The notes beneath the pieces were generated by a model, which did not search any database, was not told the origin of the DNA, and saw nothing but the letters and a program-made list of their open reading frames with translations. Positions 26,504 through 36,798 of a stretch of 64,000 nt of DNA are shown here, piece by piece. The DNA is from Paulinella micropora (taxonomy: Eukaryota; Cercozoa; Imbricatea; Euglyphida; Paulinellidae), in assembly GCA_019918135.1 (NCBI GenBank), contig WBZZ01007033.1, forward strand, positions 201,001 through 265,000, given 5' to 3'. The first letter of the stretch is position 1. Each line of letters starts with the position of its first letter. The translations under genes and the position numbers were made by a program.

Positions 26504-27234
26504 GTTCGTCCCCACGGCGCGGGGGGGGGGGGGGGGGAGGCCAGTGCGTGTGGGGTGAGAGGAAAAGTGCCCCAAGAGAGAGAGAGAGAGAGGTTGGGAT
26601 GGAAAGGGGGAGAGGGTTTTGTTTTGGTTTTCTGTCCGTGGGATGATAGAAAATAAACAAGAGGAGGTAAAAAAGGGTGCGCGGGGGGGGGGGGGCCAGG
26701 TGCAGGATCTTATGCGCGACGAACGGTTGGCACGCACTACGACGGAAGGGGGGGAGGGGCAGGACGGGGGGGGGGGGGCCTAGCAAGCGGCGCGCAACAG
26801 GCAGAAGCCAACGAGACGAAAAAAAAGAAATGCGCAGCAGAAGCAGAGCAGAGGGGGGGGCCTGCCCTAGCTTAACCCCCATCCCTTGTACCCCCACGTA
26901 CAGCAAGCAAAAGGGGGGGGGGGGGCTAGGCCCCCCCCCCCTATATTTCTTTTTGGGAGCCCAAGGGCTGTCTGGAACACGAGACTCGGGAGAGCGGGGG
27001 GGGGGGGGGGGGGGGGGGAGGTGTGGATAGGCTGGAGGGGGAGGGATTGAAAGTGGGAAGAGAGGCGTTCACTGGGAAAAGCATTTTGACCAAAGAAAGG
27101 CGGCGGCAGCCCTGGCGCTGGGGGGGGGGGGGGGGCGAGCGGCGCCGGGGCCTCTCCCTAAACAAGTAAGGGAGGAATTGGTGTGTGGCGGGCCTGAATT
27201 CTTTGAAGTACTCGCTCTTCCTGGGCTTTGAAAG
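26504..27234. promoter_or_regulatory. Extreme G-homopolymer cluster
   Basis: This 730-base gap contains G runs of 8 to over 20 bases (for example 26,521-26,537; 26,684-26,694; 26,769-26,778; 26,915-26,926; 26,998-27,019; 27,121-27,135) and one C run (26,931-26,941). No gene is supported. It lies upstream of the zinc-finger gene and downstream of the histidine phosphatase gene. Confidence 0.4.
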
Positions 27235-28179
27235 CTATGTTTGTGATTTTAATAAATTTCTGGACTGGGGCTCTCTCGGTTGCGAGCGCAATACTTTAAG
27301 GCCGGCAGCCGTTGTTGAATCCCAAACCTCTAGAACCTTGACTCGGCAGTCGCCCGGCCGCAAAAGTGGCCAGCCCGGAAAGACCTGCTTGCGCGTTTCG
27401 ATCGCGAATTCCCTGTTGGTAAAGGCCGCCCCGATCTTGAGAATACTGCCGTTAAGAACCCGGGCGCTCAGTGCGTTATAGAGCACATTGCCGTGCGTGC
27501 CGATGAAGATGCAGGGCTCTTTCCCCCCCTTTTTTTCGGTCAGGTTTCGAACGTGTTCACGCAGTTCTTGCAGACCCTTGGTGGGGCACTGCGAAATCAG
27601 CAGCTGGCCATTGTCGTCGTACGCCTGGTCCAGTGCGTTGAGTTCTCCAAGTTGTACAACCTCGGGCCAGCGTTGATTGACACTGTTATAAAACGAGGCC
27701 CGCTCCCGGTGCTGCCGGGCCATGAGCTCTAGCGTGCAGTTTACTACCAGTACAACCTCCTCCAACGTGCTCAGGCCCGTGCCGGTAGGCAGGCCCCCCG
27801 ACGTGCACCTAGTGATATCCCTCTTCTTGCGGCCGCACAGGCGTGGGTCCCAGAGATGCGTCTCCGTCAGCAACCAGCAGGGGCTGATCTTAAAGTTCTG
27901 TTCTTCGGCACTTTCATCCCAGAACATAAAAAGTGTCGTGAGAATAGAACGGGGCATCGGCGAACACAGGATTGAATCAAACTCCTTGCTCTCTGGCACG
28001 CAGTGCTGGGCCTTGTTTAAGCGATCGCTGCCCGCCAGCTTTTCCCAATAGTTGAGAGAGGACAGCCAGGGATGCTTGCATACCGACAAAGCATGATCCT
28101 TGATATCATCTCCGCAGTTGTTACCACAAGGGAAGTGTCTCTGGATAAACGCGCAGACGCGCAGTTCGCTGTCAGTCAT
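27235..28179 (-). CDS. Histidine phosphatase superfamily (phosphoglycerate mutase-like) protein
   Basis: The 314-residue protein has the main signatures of the histidine phosphatase fold. The catalytic RH motif is in AFIQRHFPCGNN near the N-terminus. The S-P-x-x-R motif is FDSILCSPMPRSILTT, and the second catalytic His is in CIFIGTHGNVLYNAL. Such enzymes remove phosphate from proteins or small molecules; the substrate here is unknown. Several Cys and a possible insertion between the motifs make it larger than simple mutases. The start ATG 28179 is the first Met after a C-rich region, and the frame ends at TAG. It is divergent from the RPB2 gene, with 433 bases between. Confidence 0.68.
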   Translation of the reverse strand: MTDSELRVCAFIQRHFPCGNNCGDDIKDHALSVCKHPWLSSLNYWEKLAGSDRLNKAQHCVPESKEFDSILCSPMPRSILTTLFMFWDESAEEQNFKISPCWLLTETHLWDPRLCGRKKRDITRCTSGGLPTGTGLSTLEEVVLVVNCTLELMARQHRERASFYNSVNQRWPEVVQLGELNALDQAYDDNGQLLISQCPTKGLQELREHVRNLTEKKGGKEPCIFIGTHGNVLYNALSARVLNGSILKIGAAFTNREFAIETRKQVFPGWPLLRPGDCRVKVLEVWDSTTAAGLKVLRSQPREPQSRNLLKSQT

Positions 28180-28612
28180 GCGGTTCCCGTGCTTTACATT
28201 AAAAAAGAACAGGGAGGCCTTCTCTTCCCGTTCCTGGGGCGTGTGTTGCGAAATCCTACGGAAATGTCCGCCGCTAATTTTCTCTTGCTTTGTCCCCCCT
28301 CCCCCCTCCCCCCCTCCCCGCCCAGTCCCCACTCCCCCGCCCATCCCACCCCCCTCCACCCACCTTCCCCTTGTCACGGCCCCTTGTTCTGGCAATAGGC
28401 GGGGGCGGGGGGAAGGTGGGGTGGGAGAGAGTTTGGGGATCGATCCCCCGCTCTTCCCCCTTCCTTTTGCACAGCCGAATAATATAGTTCCGCCCTTTTC
28501 CCAGATCCTTTCTTTTCGTCGTCTCCCCCACCGGCAAACGCGAGGGAAGGCGCAGCCAGAAGGAAAAAAGGGGGGGAAGAGAGAAAAGTGGGGGCACGGC
28601 GCGCGGCCGAGG
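28180..28612. promoter_or_regulatory. C/G-rich divergent promoter region upstream of RPB2
   Basis: The region between the histidine phosphatase and RPB2 starts is C-rich (28,297-28,370) then G-rich (28,400-28,430; 28,569-28,592). No gene is supported. Confidence 0.35.
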
Positions 28613-31600
28613 ATGGACGCCTCGGCGGAAACGATCTCTGCCCTCATCGCGCAACAACTAGCACGCGACGAATGTTTGCGAGATTTGTGTGTAGGGGCTC
28701 AGCCCGTCGCGACGGTACAAGAGGCTGGCGCGCTGTCGCTGGCCTTTGTCGAAGAGGAATTCAAGCACAACCGTTGCGCCATTGAAAGCCTGCGTAATTT
28801 CGTGACGCACGTAGCGCCGGGGTTGGTCAACAAGCTCTCCCTGCAGACGCGCCTGCGCTTTGTTGGGGCGGAGGAATTCGACAAGCTGTGCCAGAAACGG
28901 AACCAGGGCACCTGCCTGCGGGAGGCGCTGAGGGATTGGCTGCGGTCGGAGCACGTCGCGGCGGCAGCTATCTGCGTGCCCCGCCTAGTGCCCGTGCAGG
29001 CGCGCGGGCGCGCCGGCACGGAGGACGCGGGGCCCGTGTACATCCTGAAGATGTCAACTGAATTCAAGGGCTTCGAGGACCCGCGCGGCAGCTATGGGGT
29101 GCTGTGCGAGACCGGCGGCAGCTGGTGCGCCGAGCTCAGGGCCGAGGTCCGTTGGGCCCTGCAGCGGCGGAATAGTTCCGGAGTGTACGAAGACGTAACG
29201 CACGAAGCGTGGCTGCCGCCCCCGCGCGTCGTGACGTTGTTGACGCTGCCATGGCCCCTGAACCTGCCCCCGCCCAGCGCGTTGCGGGCGGGGTGGCCGG
29301 CGATCAGGCGCTGGTTTACCACCAGTGCCGACAGCCACTACTGGCGCAGTGAGCAGGGCCTAGAGGTGGGTTGCTGGGTCCCATTCGTGCTGCTGAACGG
29401 GGTGACCTGGGCTATCGAGGGCCGCGAAGTGCCGCCGCTCGACCACCCGTTGCTGCGGCAGTGGGATAAACGCAACAACTCGCTGGCCGGGCGCGCGCCC
29501 GACACTACCTTTAGCCACACCCTGCAGACGGGCCCCGGGGCCGTCGTGCGCGAGGTCTACAAGATCTCGGCGACCGCCAGCACACCGGGCGGGACGCGCC
29601 GCCGCGCCGTCGTGTGGCACACGGGTCGCGCGCAAGAGACCGAGACCAACGCAATTGCGGCGGGACAGGGCGTGGACAGCCCGCTAGCGCCGGCGCGCGC
29701 CGCGCTCGATGACGAGGGCGAACACGGCGGCGGGGGCGCGGGGCCGCACTGTGCGCAGTACCACGTCGACAACATGCACAACCAGGAGGCGCTGATGGTC
29801 GGCGCCAAGCGCCAGCGCAAGCTGCACTTGTACCCAGATACGGGCCGGGCGGCCGCCGCGACCAGACACTGAGGAGTGCCTACGGCAACCGACAGAACGT
29901 GCCGCCCACCGACTTCGCCGACGCCTGGGCCACCAGGGCGGCGCGGCAGCGCGGGCCCGCCGTGGCAAACAGCTGCTTGCCGCAAGCTCGAGTGCAAACG
30001 TTTGTGCGTGCGCAGACGCGTTCGGACTCGGCCCTGCCCGTGCTGACCGCCCGGGTCTTTGTGGGGCAGCCGTGCGACCTGCCCTTCGTACTGCTGTGGC
30101 GCGCGCTCGGCGTGGAGTGTTGGAAAGAACTGCGCCAGCTAGTGACCCGCGGCGACGACGCGTGCGCCCAGGCCGTGTACTTAGACATCGAGCACCGTTC
30201 CTGGGCGCTTAACGAAGGAGTCGTCACGCGCGAGCAGGCCCTGTTCCGCTTGGGGCAGTTGTGGTGCCTGCGGACTAAGCAGTTTTCGGTCGAGCAGATG
30301 CAGGGGCAGGGGCTGTGGTGGCTGCGCAACAGGTTCCTGCTGCACATTTTCCCGGGCGCGGCGCAGTGGCTAACAAATGCAGTGCGCCGGGCCTCGCGTT
30401 TGCCGGCGCGCTGCGCCGCGACTGTGGCAGACTACGCGCTCGACGACGACTGCAATAAACAGTTGCTGCGGTACGGGGACGCGCAAGGCCGAGCACCTGG
30501 CGGACGGCGCGCGGGCTCTCAGCCGCGCCGAGGCCGGGCTGCCGTCCGTGCTGTCGGTGGCCGAGGGGCAGCCGTCCGCGGGCCTGTCGGACCCGCTCGC
30601 CATGCAGAGCCGGGCGGTGCTGACGCTGGCGCAGCTTTACTCGCACAATCTGCAGCGCGCCTTCCAGCGCGTGCGCTCGTTTGCGCAGTCGCGCCTGACG
30701 TCGTGGGGCGGGCTGGCCGTCTGCGTCGACCCGATTGTCCTGCTAGACAGCGCGCAGATGTCGCGTGTGTTCCAGGAGTTCGCGTCACCGAGGGACCGGG
30801 CCGGCGCCAGCGACGCGCAGCCGCTGCAGCGCGTGCTGCAGCACTTGCGCGGCAACCTGGCCAAGAAGTACTCGCTCGCGCGCCGCGTGTGCCAGATGGT
30901 GCCGAACGGCCAGGGCATGACGTCCGACCAGCGGTTCGACGTCTCGCAGCTGAGTTTTCTGGACCCGAACGAGACCAGCAAGTCCGCCAAGTCGGGCTAC
31001 GGCAAGCGCCTGTCGTTGTTTACCACCATCACCCCCGAGCTGGACAGCGCGTGGGCCGCCGCGCTCGAGGACTGGGTCACAGACAAATGTCGGGCCGCGA
31101 CGTCGCAGCTGTCGCCGGGCCCGTTTGTGGTCGAGTGCCACGGCCGCGTGCTGGGGTCCATCAGCGCCACCGGCGCCGAACAAATGCTACTGGCCTTGCG
31201 GGCGCTCAAGCGCGGGGCGCAGGGCAACGACGTGGCAGACGCGGGGGGGCTGGCCCTGAGGCATCTGGGCTTGTTGCTGGACCGCGACGAGAAACGTCTG
31301 ACGATCCACACGTACGCGGGCCGGCTGTCGGCGCCCGTGTTGCACGTCAATAAAGGTGTCGTGCCGCTGCCGGCCGACGTGCGCCGCATCTGGGCCGGCT
31401 GGCGGCTGCGAGAATTGCGCCGGCCGCACGACAGTGCGTCCAGTTACCTCGTGAGCAACCAGCTCCCGCCGGCACCCGCTGACTGCCTGGCCGTGTGGCG
31501 CGCTCTGCGCGACCAGGGCTGCCTGGTGTGGCTCAGCATCCAAGAGTCGGCGGTGCAGGTAGGCTGCGAGAGCCTGAGCAAGTTCGCGGCCCGCGCGCCC

Positions 31601-33768
31601 GACTGTAACTTTGTGGACCTGTCGCTCGCCCGCCACCTGAGCTTTTCTTCGGCGCTGACTCTGTTCCACGAGCACATGACGGGCCCGCGCCTCGTGTACG
31701 CGGTAGGCATGCAGTCGCAGTCCATCGGACAACGCCAACCCGGGCGCTTGTTGTCCAGCTCGGCCAAGGAGCTGCTGCGCGGCGACCGCCCGCTGCTCGA
31801 GGCGCCCGTCGCGGCGTCTACGCTCGGGGTGCAGCCGCTGGGGCTCAACGTGCCGGTGGCGTACCGGGCGTGGTCGCACAACCAGGACGACGGCACGGTC
31901 TGGAGCCAGGGCGCGGCAGACCGGGGGTTGTTTGCGTTCCTGGACAGCAGGGCGTACTACGACCGCATGCACCTCGCACAAATGCCGGCCGCGCTGCCGG
32001 CAGTACCGGCGATGGATGCCACCAGCTGCTGGAACAGAGTGCTGGCCCGCACGCGCGCCGCGCTCGCGGCCGATAGCCACAAGCTCGCCAAGGCCCGCTG
32101 CTGCCGCTCGCTGGAGGGCTACCTGCTGGGCAAACGCCGCGACGACGCGTGGACCGTGCCGCTCGGGCGCACGGTGCTGCCCGGGGACGTGCTGTTGCGC
32201 GCGCTGTCGTCGGCCGAGCCGGACGGCAGCGACGAGTCCTGCGTGCGGCGCACGGTGGCGCAGACCGTGGGGTCGTGTCGCAGAACTGCCTATCGGTCGA
32301 TCGTCACGTGTGGCTGGACACGGACCCCGCGCAAACGCCGCGAGACTGCGGCAACGCGCCGGTGTACGCGCGCATGGTGATGACGAGGCTGCTGCCTTTC
32401 CAGTACGGCGGCAAGATCACCAACTCGTCGGGCCAGAAATGCACGCTGTGCGTGTTCGTGCCCGACCTCGCACTGCCCTACATGCCGACCGGCGAGCGCC
32501 CGGCCGTGCTGCTCGGGCCCTCGCAGATGTTTCGCAAGACCATCAACGACTGCGTCACCACGCTGCAGACGAGGCTCATAGCCCAGTACGGCCGGCAGCT
32601 GACGCACGAAACTACTGGCGGGCCCGCCAGCTACGTGTGGCCCTGGAACCAGGAGCTGCTGGCCTACACGCGGCTGTACGCCCTGCAACAACAAAAGTGC
32701 CGCCTCTGGCGCCCGGACTTCTGGTGGGTGCTGGAGGCGCACTGCTGCTCTATTGCCGCCACGCTGTGGCGCAGCTGCCTGGAACATTGGCTCCGCCGGG
32801 CGTCCGCGCCGGTGTCGGGGCCGGCCCTGGCGGCGCTCAGCAAGGTCCTGCGCCTGGCGCTGCAGGCCTACGACGTCGGCGCGGTGCCGGCGCGGGGCTG
32901 CGCCCAACGCATCCATCCACACTTCCACGCGGGCGACGGCTCGTGCCGTGACACCATTTGCGTGAGCGGGCCCGCGCGCTGGGCCCACGCAGAGGAGAGC
33001 TGGCTCCTGGCGCAGGGCCGCCGCGCCAAGATAATTCTAGGCCCGCCCGCGGGCGGGGCCCGCCGGGCGCTGGAGCTGGCCCTGGACGGGAAGGCGTTAG
33101 GTACGGGTTGGCGCGGGCTGCTGCTGCCCAACAGTGCCTGGGCGCCCGCCGCAGAACGCGCGGCTGCCGGCACGGCCAGCAACCTCGAGGCCACGTGGGA
33201 CAGCTCCGAGACAAGCGCTGCGCCAGAAAAGGCCACGCCGGGCCTGCTGCAGCAGCTGCACTTGCGTGCGTCGGCCAGGATGTACAGCCCCGCCAGCATG
33301 GACCTGGACCCGCCCGCCAACCCCACGCTGTTCTGCTTCCAGTACTACATGCGCCAGGACAAGACCAGCGAGGTGCAGTTCAAGGTCAGGCACCAGGGCC
33401 CGATGGACCCGCTGACGCACCAGGGCACCAAGTCCGCGCGGGTGGACGGCGCGTCCAAGTTCGATTCCATGTGCCTCAACGCCGCGGTGCAGTCGGGGTC
33501 TACCGCGCTGCTGGAGCAGGTGCTGCAGAGCGCCGACTCGCGCCTCGACGTGGTCTGCCAGCGGTGCAGCCGGCTAGGGATAGACGGTGCCGACGGCGCG
33601 GCCGTGTGCCTCACTAGGTCCTGCTCCCGGGCCTTTGCGAGCGGCTCGCACCCGGGGCTCGTGCGCCTGCCCACGACGTTCGTACTGCTCAAGGCCCTGC
33701 AGACCCTGGACGCGTCGGGGCTCATGTACAAAATCCAGGCAGACGCAGAGGAGGAAGAAAAGAAGTAA
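28613..33768 (+). CDS. DNA-directed RNA polymerase second-largest subunit (RPB2-like), divergent and frameshifted
   Basis: This is the catalytic beta-type subunit of a multisubunit RNA polymerase. Landmarks in order are the DLPFVLLWRALG strand-helix of the lobe region, PRLVYAVGMQSQSIG (matching PRNTYQSAMGKQAMG), and NVPVAYRAWSHNQDDGT...DRGLFAF (matching the NQEDS...DRG active-site block). GGKITNSSGQKCT then matches GDKFASRHGQKGT with both Lys kept. A C-terminal zinc site (VCQRCS...CLTRSC) precedes an acidic tail. Four segments in frames 2-1-2-1 are needed, with changes near 29,850, at GGGG 30,475-30,478 and at GGGG 32,269-32,272. At about 1,700 codons it is longer than cellular RPB2. The family position of the conserved Arg in PSRMT seems to be Gln (PSQMF). 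The start ATG 28613 follows a G-rich leader. Confidence 0.88.
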
Positions 33769-33914
33769 GCCAACGCAGGCAACACCTCTTTTAAAATACA
33801 AAACACAGGGGAAGGAAACGTCGTTGAAGGACAGAAAAAAGTACTAGTTTTATTTATGAAACAGCCCGGACATTTGCGCAGAGCGGCTAGCTGTGAAAAA
33901 AGTGAAGTCGGCTC

Positions 33915-33946
<32 letters not shown>

Positions 33947-34147
33947 ATGTTTCAGCCAGGCAGACAAATGTTTTTTAATTTCCTTTTTTTTTGGTACTAT
34001 CGTAGACCCCCCCCCCAGCAGATTTGTCGACAAAACGGCCAACGCCCGTATTTCGCGAAAGGTTGGGTGCCAGTATCTTTGGCCGTATTTTGCGAAATAT
34101 TGGGGAGGCAAGGATTTGGCCGCCTTTTGCGGCCCGTCACGAAAACT

Positions 34148-34309
34148 TTTTTTAGGCAATTTCGGCAGTTGGATAGTTTTAGAAAAAAAATTTGGGAAGG
34201 ATTGGTGGGCGGGGAAAAGTTTCAGTCTGCTGATTTTTCCCCGCCCACCAATCTTTCCCCTAAATTTCTGTTCTAAAATTATCCAACTGCCGAAATTGCC
34301 TAAAAAAAG
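34148..34309. repeat. MITE-like palindromic repeat, copy 3
   Basis: This inverted repeat has arms of about 70 bases. The tips are TTTAGGCAATTTCGGCAGTT and its complement, and the core is GGTGGGCGGGGAAAA / TTTTTCCCCGCCCACC. It shares the core with the 9.5-kb and 55.2-kb repeats. Confidence 0.8.
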
Positions 34310-34477
34310 TTTTTTTGAGCTGTCTTAGACCCGGCGGATTTGTCGACAAATAATTTGGCCGTATTTCGCGAAAGGTTGGGTGCCAAATAATTTGGCAATA
34401 TTTGCGAAATATTGGGTGGCAATATCTTTAGCCGCATTTTGCGGGCCGTCACGAAAACCTTTTTTTAGAGCGCAGGA

Positions 34478-34620
34478 CATTTCGGCAGTCGGATAGTTTT
34501 AGAAAAAAAATTAGGGAAGGATTGGCGGGCGGGGAAAAATTTTCAATCTGTTGATTTTTTTCCCCGCCCGCCGATTTTCCCTCAGCTTTTTTTTCTGACT
34601 ATCCAAACGCCGAAATTGCA
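34478..34620. repeat. MITE-like palindromic repeat, copy 4
   Basis: This inverted repeat has arms of about 60 bases around TTGATTT. Its tips are TTTCGGCAGTCGGATAG and a diverged complement, and its core is GGCGGGCGGGGAAAAA. It lies about 320 bases from copy 3 in the same orientation. Confidence 0.8.
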
Positions 34621-34888
34621 CCAAAAATTTTTTTGAGCTATCTTGGACCCGGCGGATTTGTCGACAAGACTGCCAACGCCCGTATTTCGCGGAATGTTTG
34701 ATTTGCCAGTATCTTTGGCAGTGTTTTACGGACCATCGCGGAAACTTTTTTTTTGGGAGACGCGAATTTGCGGGCGGCTCTCCCTCCCCTCCCTTCACCA
34801 AAAAAAACTTGTCTTAAATTCTCTCCTCTCTCTTGAATTTTCAGCAGTAAACGAAAAAAATCCCTGGATAGACTTAAAGACGAAAAAG

Positions 34889-35845
34889 ATGTCCAGAGAA
34901 GGAAGAGCGTATCATGTACACAACACAGGCTTCGTCCCCGCCATGGTCGTTGAGCGACAGGCTATGCCTCAAAGAGAAAGGTTTGCTGCTGGAATAATCT
35001 CGCTCTCTGAATGGAAATGGAAATGTTCGCACTGTCACCGAACAAACGTACTGTCTGAAAAGAAATGTAAAGACTGCAAGCAGCTTGATACGTCCTATTT
35101 AGACCTGCCTGACGATACAGATGAGGCCAAGGCTATTAAGAAATGGTACCAAACCCTGCAAGGCAGTCCAGATGACCAGTTTATGTCCTGCGTAGTGCCA
35201 GCTTCAGGGCAACAAGGCATACGTTCCAGAAACGTACGAGACACACGTTCCAACAGCGGGACCACAAAACTAGGAGGAACACAGGGTTCGCCCTCGTCCA
35301 TTTTCTTTACCCTGATTGACTACTACTTCCAGGGCCTCCAGCAAGAACTTACCTTTGTGGACCTGGGCGCGGGCGCGGGCGTTGCTGTAAATATGGCCGC
35401 CTTCGTCGGCTTCAAGGGCGTGTACGGGGTTGAATCCGGGAACTTTGGCGAAAACACTAGTATTGTACGCAGAAAGTTCTGCGCCAGAAAAGGCACTCCC
35501 GCTGCCACGCCGAAAGTACAGTTTAATACTACAGTGACAGAGGATTTTACACTAGATGACCTGTGGAACGATGAACCAGAACGTAAGATTTGCATCTATT
35601 TCTTTGTTACCAGTTGGACCACAAGTGACAAGGACATAGTGCTAAAGATGATTATGGAAGACCCGCGCGTTCGGTTTGTGTTGCTCCTGGACTTTCTCTC
35701 CAACTTTAAACGCAAAGGATTCTTTCCTCGTCAGTGGTCTGAAATGTTCACCGCTGATTGCCACCGGACTATCTATTCCACGGGCGGTAACGGTGAGTAT
35801 CATTTACTGATCTTGCACAGAAGGGGCGTGCCCGCGCCCGTCTGA
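34889..35845 (+). CDS. DOT1-like methyltransferase with RanBP2 zinc finger
   Basis: The 318-residue protein has a perfect RanBP2-type zinc finger at about residues 50-70 (W-K-C-x2-C-x3-N-x6-C-x2-C, sequence WKCSHCHRTNVLSEKKCKDC). A class I SAM methyltransferase domain follows, with the glycine motif TFVDLGAGAGVAVNMAAFVG and the acidic loop VYGVES. The motif and its N-terminal spacing resemble DOT1 histone lysine methyltransferases (F-x-D-L-G-S-G-x-G), but the later motifs are weak, so a different protein or RNA methyltransferase is possible. A histone H4-like gene 3.3 kb downstream makes a chromatin role attractive. The frame is intact from ATG 34889 to the TGA at 35843-35845. Confidence 0.5.
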   Translation: MSREGRAYHVHNTGFVPAMVVERQAMPQRERFAAGIISLSEWKWKCSHCHRTNVLSEKKCKDCKQLDTSYLDLPDDTDEAKAIKKWYQTLQGSPDDQFMSCVVPASGQQGIRSRNVRDTRSNSGTTKLGGTQGSPSSIFFTLIDYYFQGLQQELTFVDLGAGAGVAVNMAAFVGFKGVYGVESGNFGENTSIVRRKFCARKGTPAATPKVQFNTTVTEDFTLDDLWNDEPERKICIYFFVTSWTTSDKDIVLKMIMEDPRVRFVLLLDFLSNFKRKGFFPRQWSEMFTADCHRTIYSTGGNGEYHLLILHRRGVPAPV

Positions 35846-36798
35846 TTAGCAAAACAAAACAGGTGGTACATGCAGCGGAGCTCATTAAAATCTCTTTTTT
35901 TTTTTGCTTTCGAAAGCTAAAAGCTGAAAACAAAGCTTGTCAGTCCCGGCGCGGCGCATTCTTGCTACTGCTGCTCAGCCCAACAAGAAACTCTTTAATA
36001 ACGCCAGAAAGAAACTTGGAACCACGAGGGGGCACAACGCTAGCAGCAACAAAAAAAAGCCAACCTTGGTGGGGGGGAGGGCATGCTCGAGACGCTGGCT
36101 AGCCGAATGTCTCGTGCCTAAACCACCCCCGGTCAGAATGGACTTTCGCGCCCGGCCCCGTCGGGTGTTTTCGTGTCAAGCAGGATATGGCAAACATAAA
36201 GGCTGGGGCGTACCTCTGTTTGTGCGTAAATGTAGCGGCCCTCCGCACGGGTCTTTTACGAACTAGTTCCACAGTTGCCTTTTGTTGCAACAACCGTCTT
36301 TTGTTGGAGGGAACGCGCTGCAACCGTCTTTTGCTGCGCAGTCTATGCCTGGCGGTCGGAAGGGACGTTGGTGGCGGGGCTGTGGCGCAACTCCGGAACT
36401 TGTGTTGCAACAGCTGCGCGCGGGTAGGTTCTCGGTGCGGGGCTTTGAAGCGAAACTTGTGCTGTAGCAGCTGTGCGCGGGTGGGTTCTCGGCGGGGCTT
36501 TGAAGCGAAACTTGCGCTGTAGCAGCTGTGCGCGGGTAGGTTCTTGGGGCCCGCGCTCCATGGGTGTGAACAAAAAAAGATGGGGAACAGGGGGAGGTCC
36601 TGCATAAAAAAAAGCAAGACAGTGAGGAGAGGAGGAGGGGGTAGGGGCCAGAGCTTGGAACGCCCCCCAATTCGCCACCACCTTTTTTAGGCACCGGCCC
36701 CCCCCCCCCGATTCTCTCTCTCTCGCTCTCTCTTCTGATGCCCCGGCCAGCCCCCCCCCCCGAACGGCGGAAAAAAGGCCTCAAAAGTGCGGTAGCCC
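35846..36798. other. Intergenic region with 56-60-base tandem repeat
   Basis: I see no supported gene. Positions 36,405-36,545 hold about two and a half tandem copies containing GGGCTTTGAAGCGAAACTTG and GCAGCTGTGCGCGGGT, with a related copy upstream. The last 130 bases before the next start are C runs and CTCTCT. Frames on both strands here are Cys- or Arg-rich products of the repeat. Confidence 0.5.

Larger units (their letters stand above)
33769..34888. other. Intergenic region with tandem palindromic repeats
   Basis: No gene is supported. It contains an AG microsatellite (33,917-33,942) and three direct copies of a GGCGGATTTGTCGACAA segment (near 34,017, 34,331 and 34,650). Each copy is followed by a GCCCGTATTTCGCG-like stretch, and two strong palindromes lie between them. 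Confidence 0.7.

Noticed and set aside
36187-36617. Cys/Arg-rich ORFs on both strands upstream of 36799
   Set aside because: They derive from the 56-60-base tandem repeat and lack a consistent start or domain.
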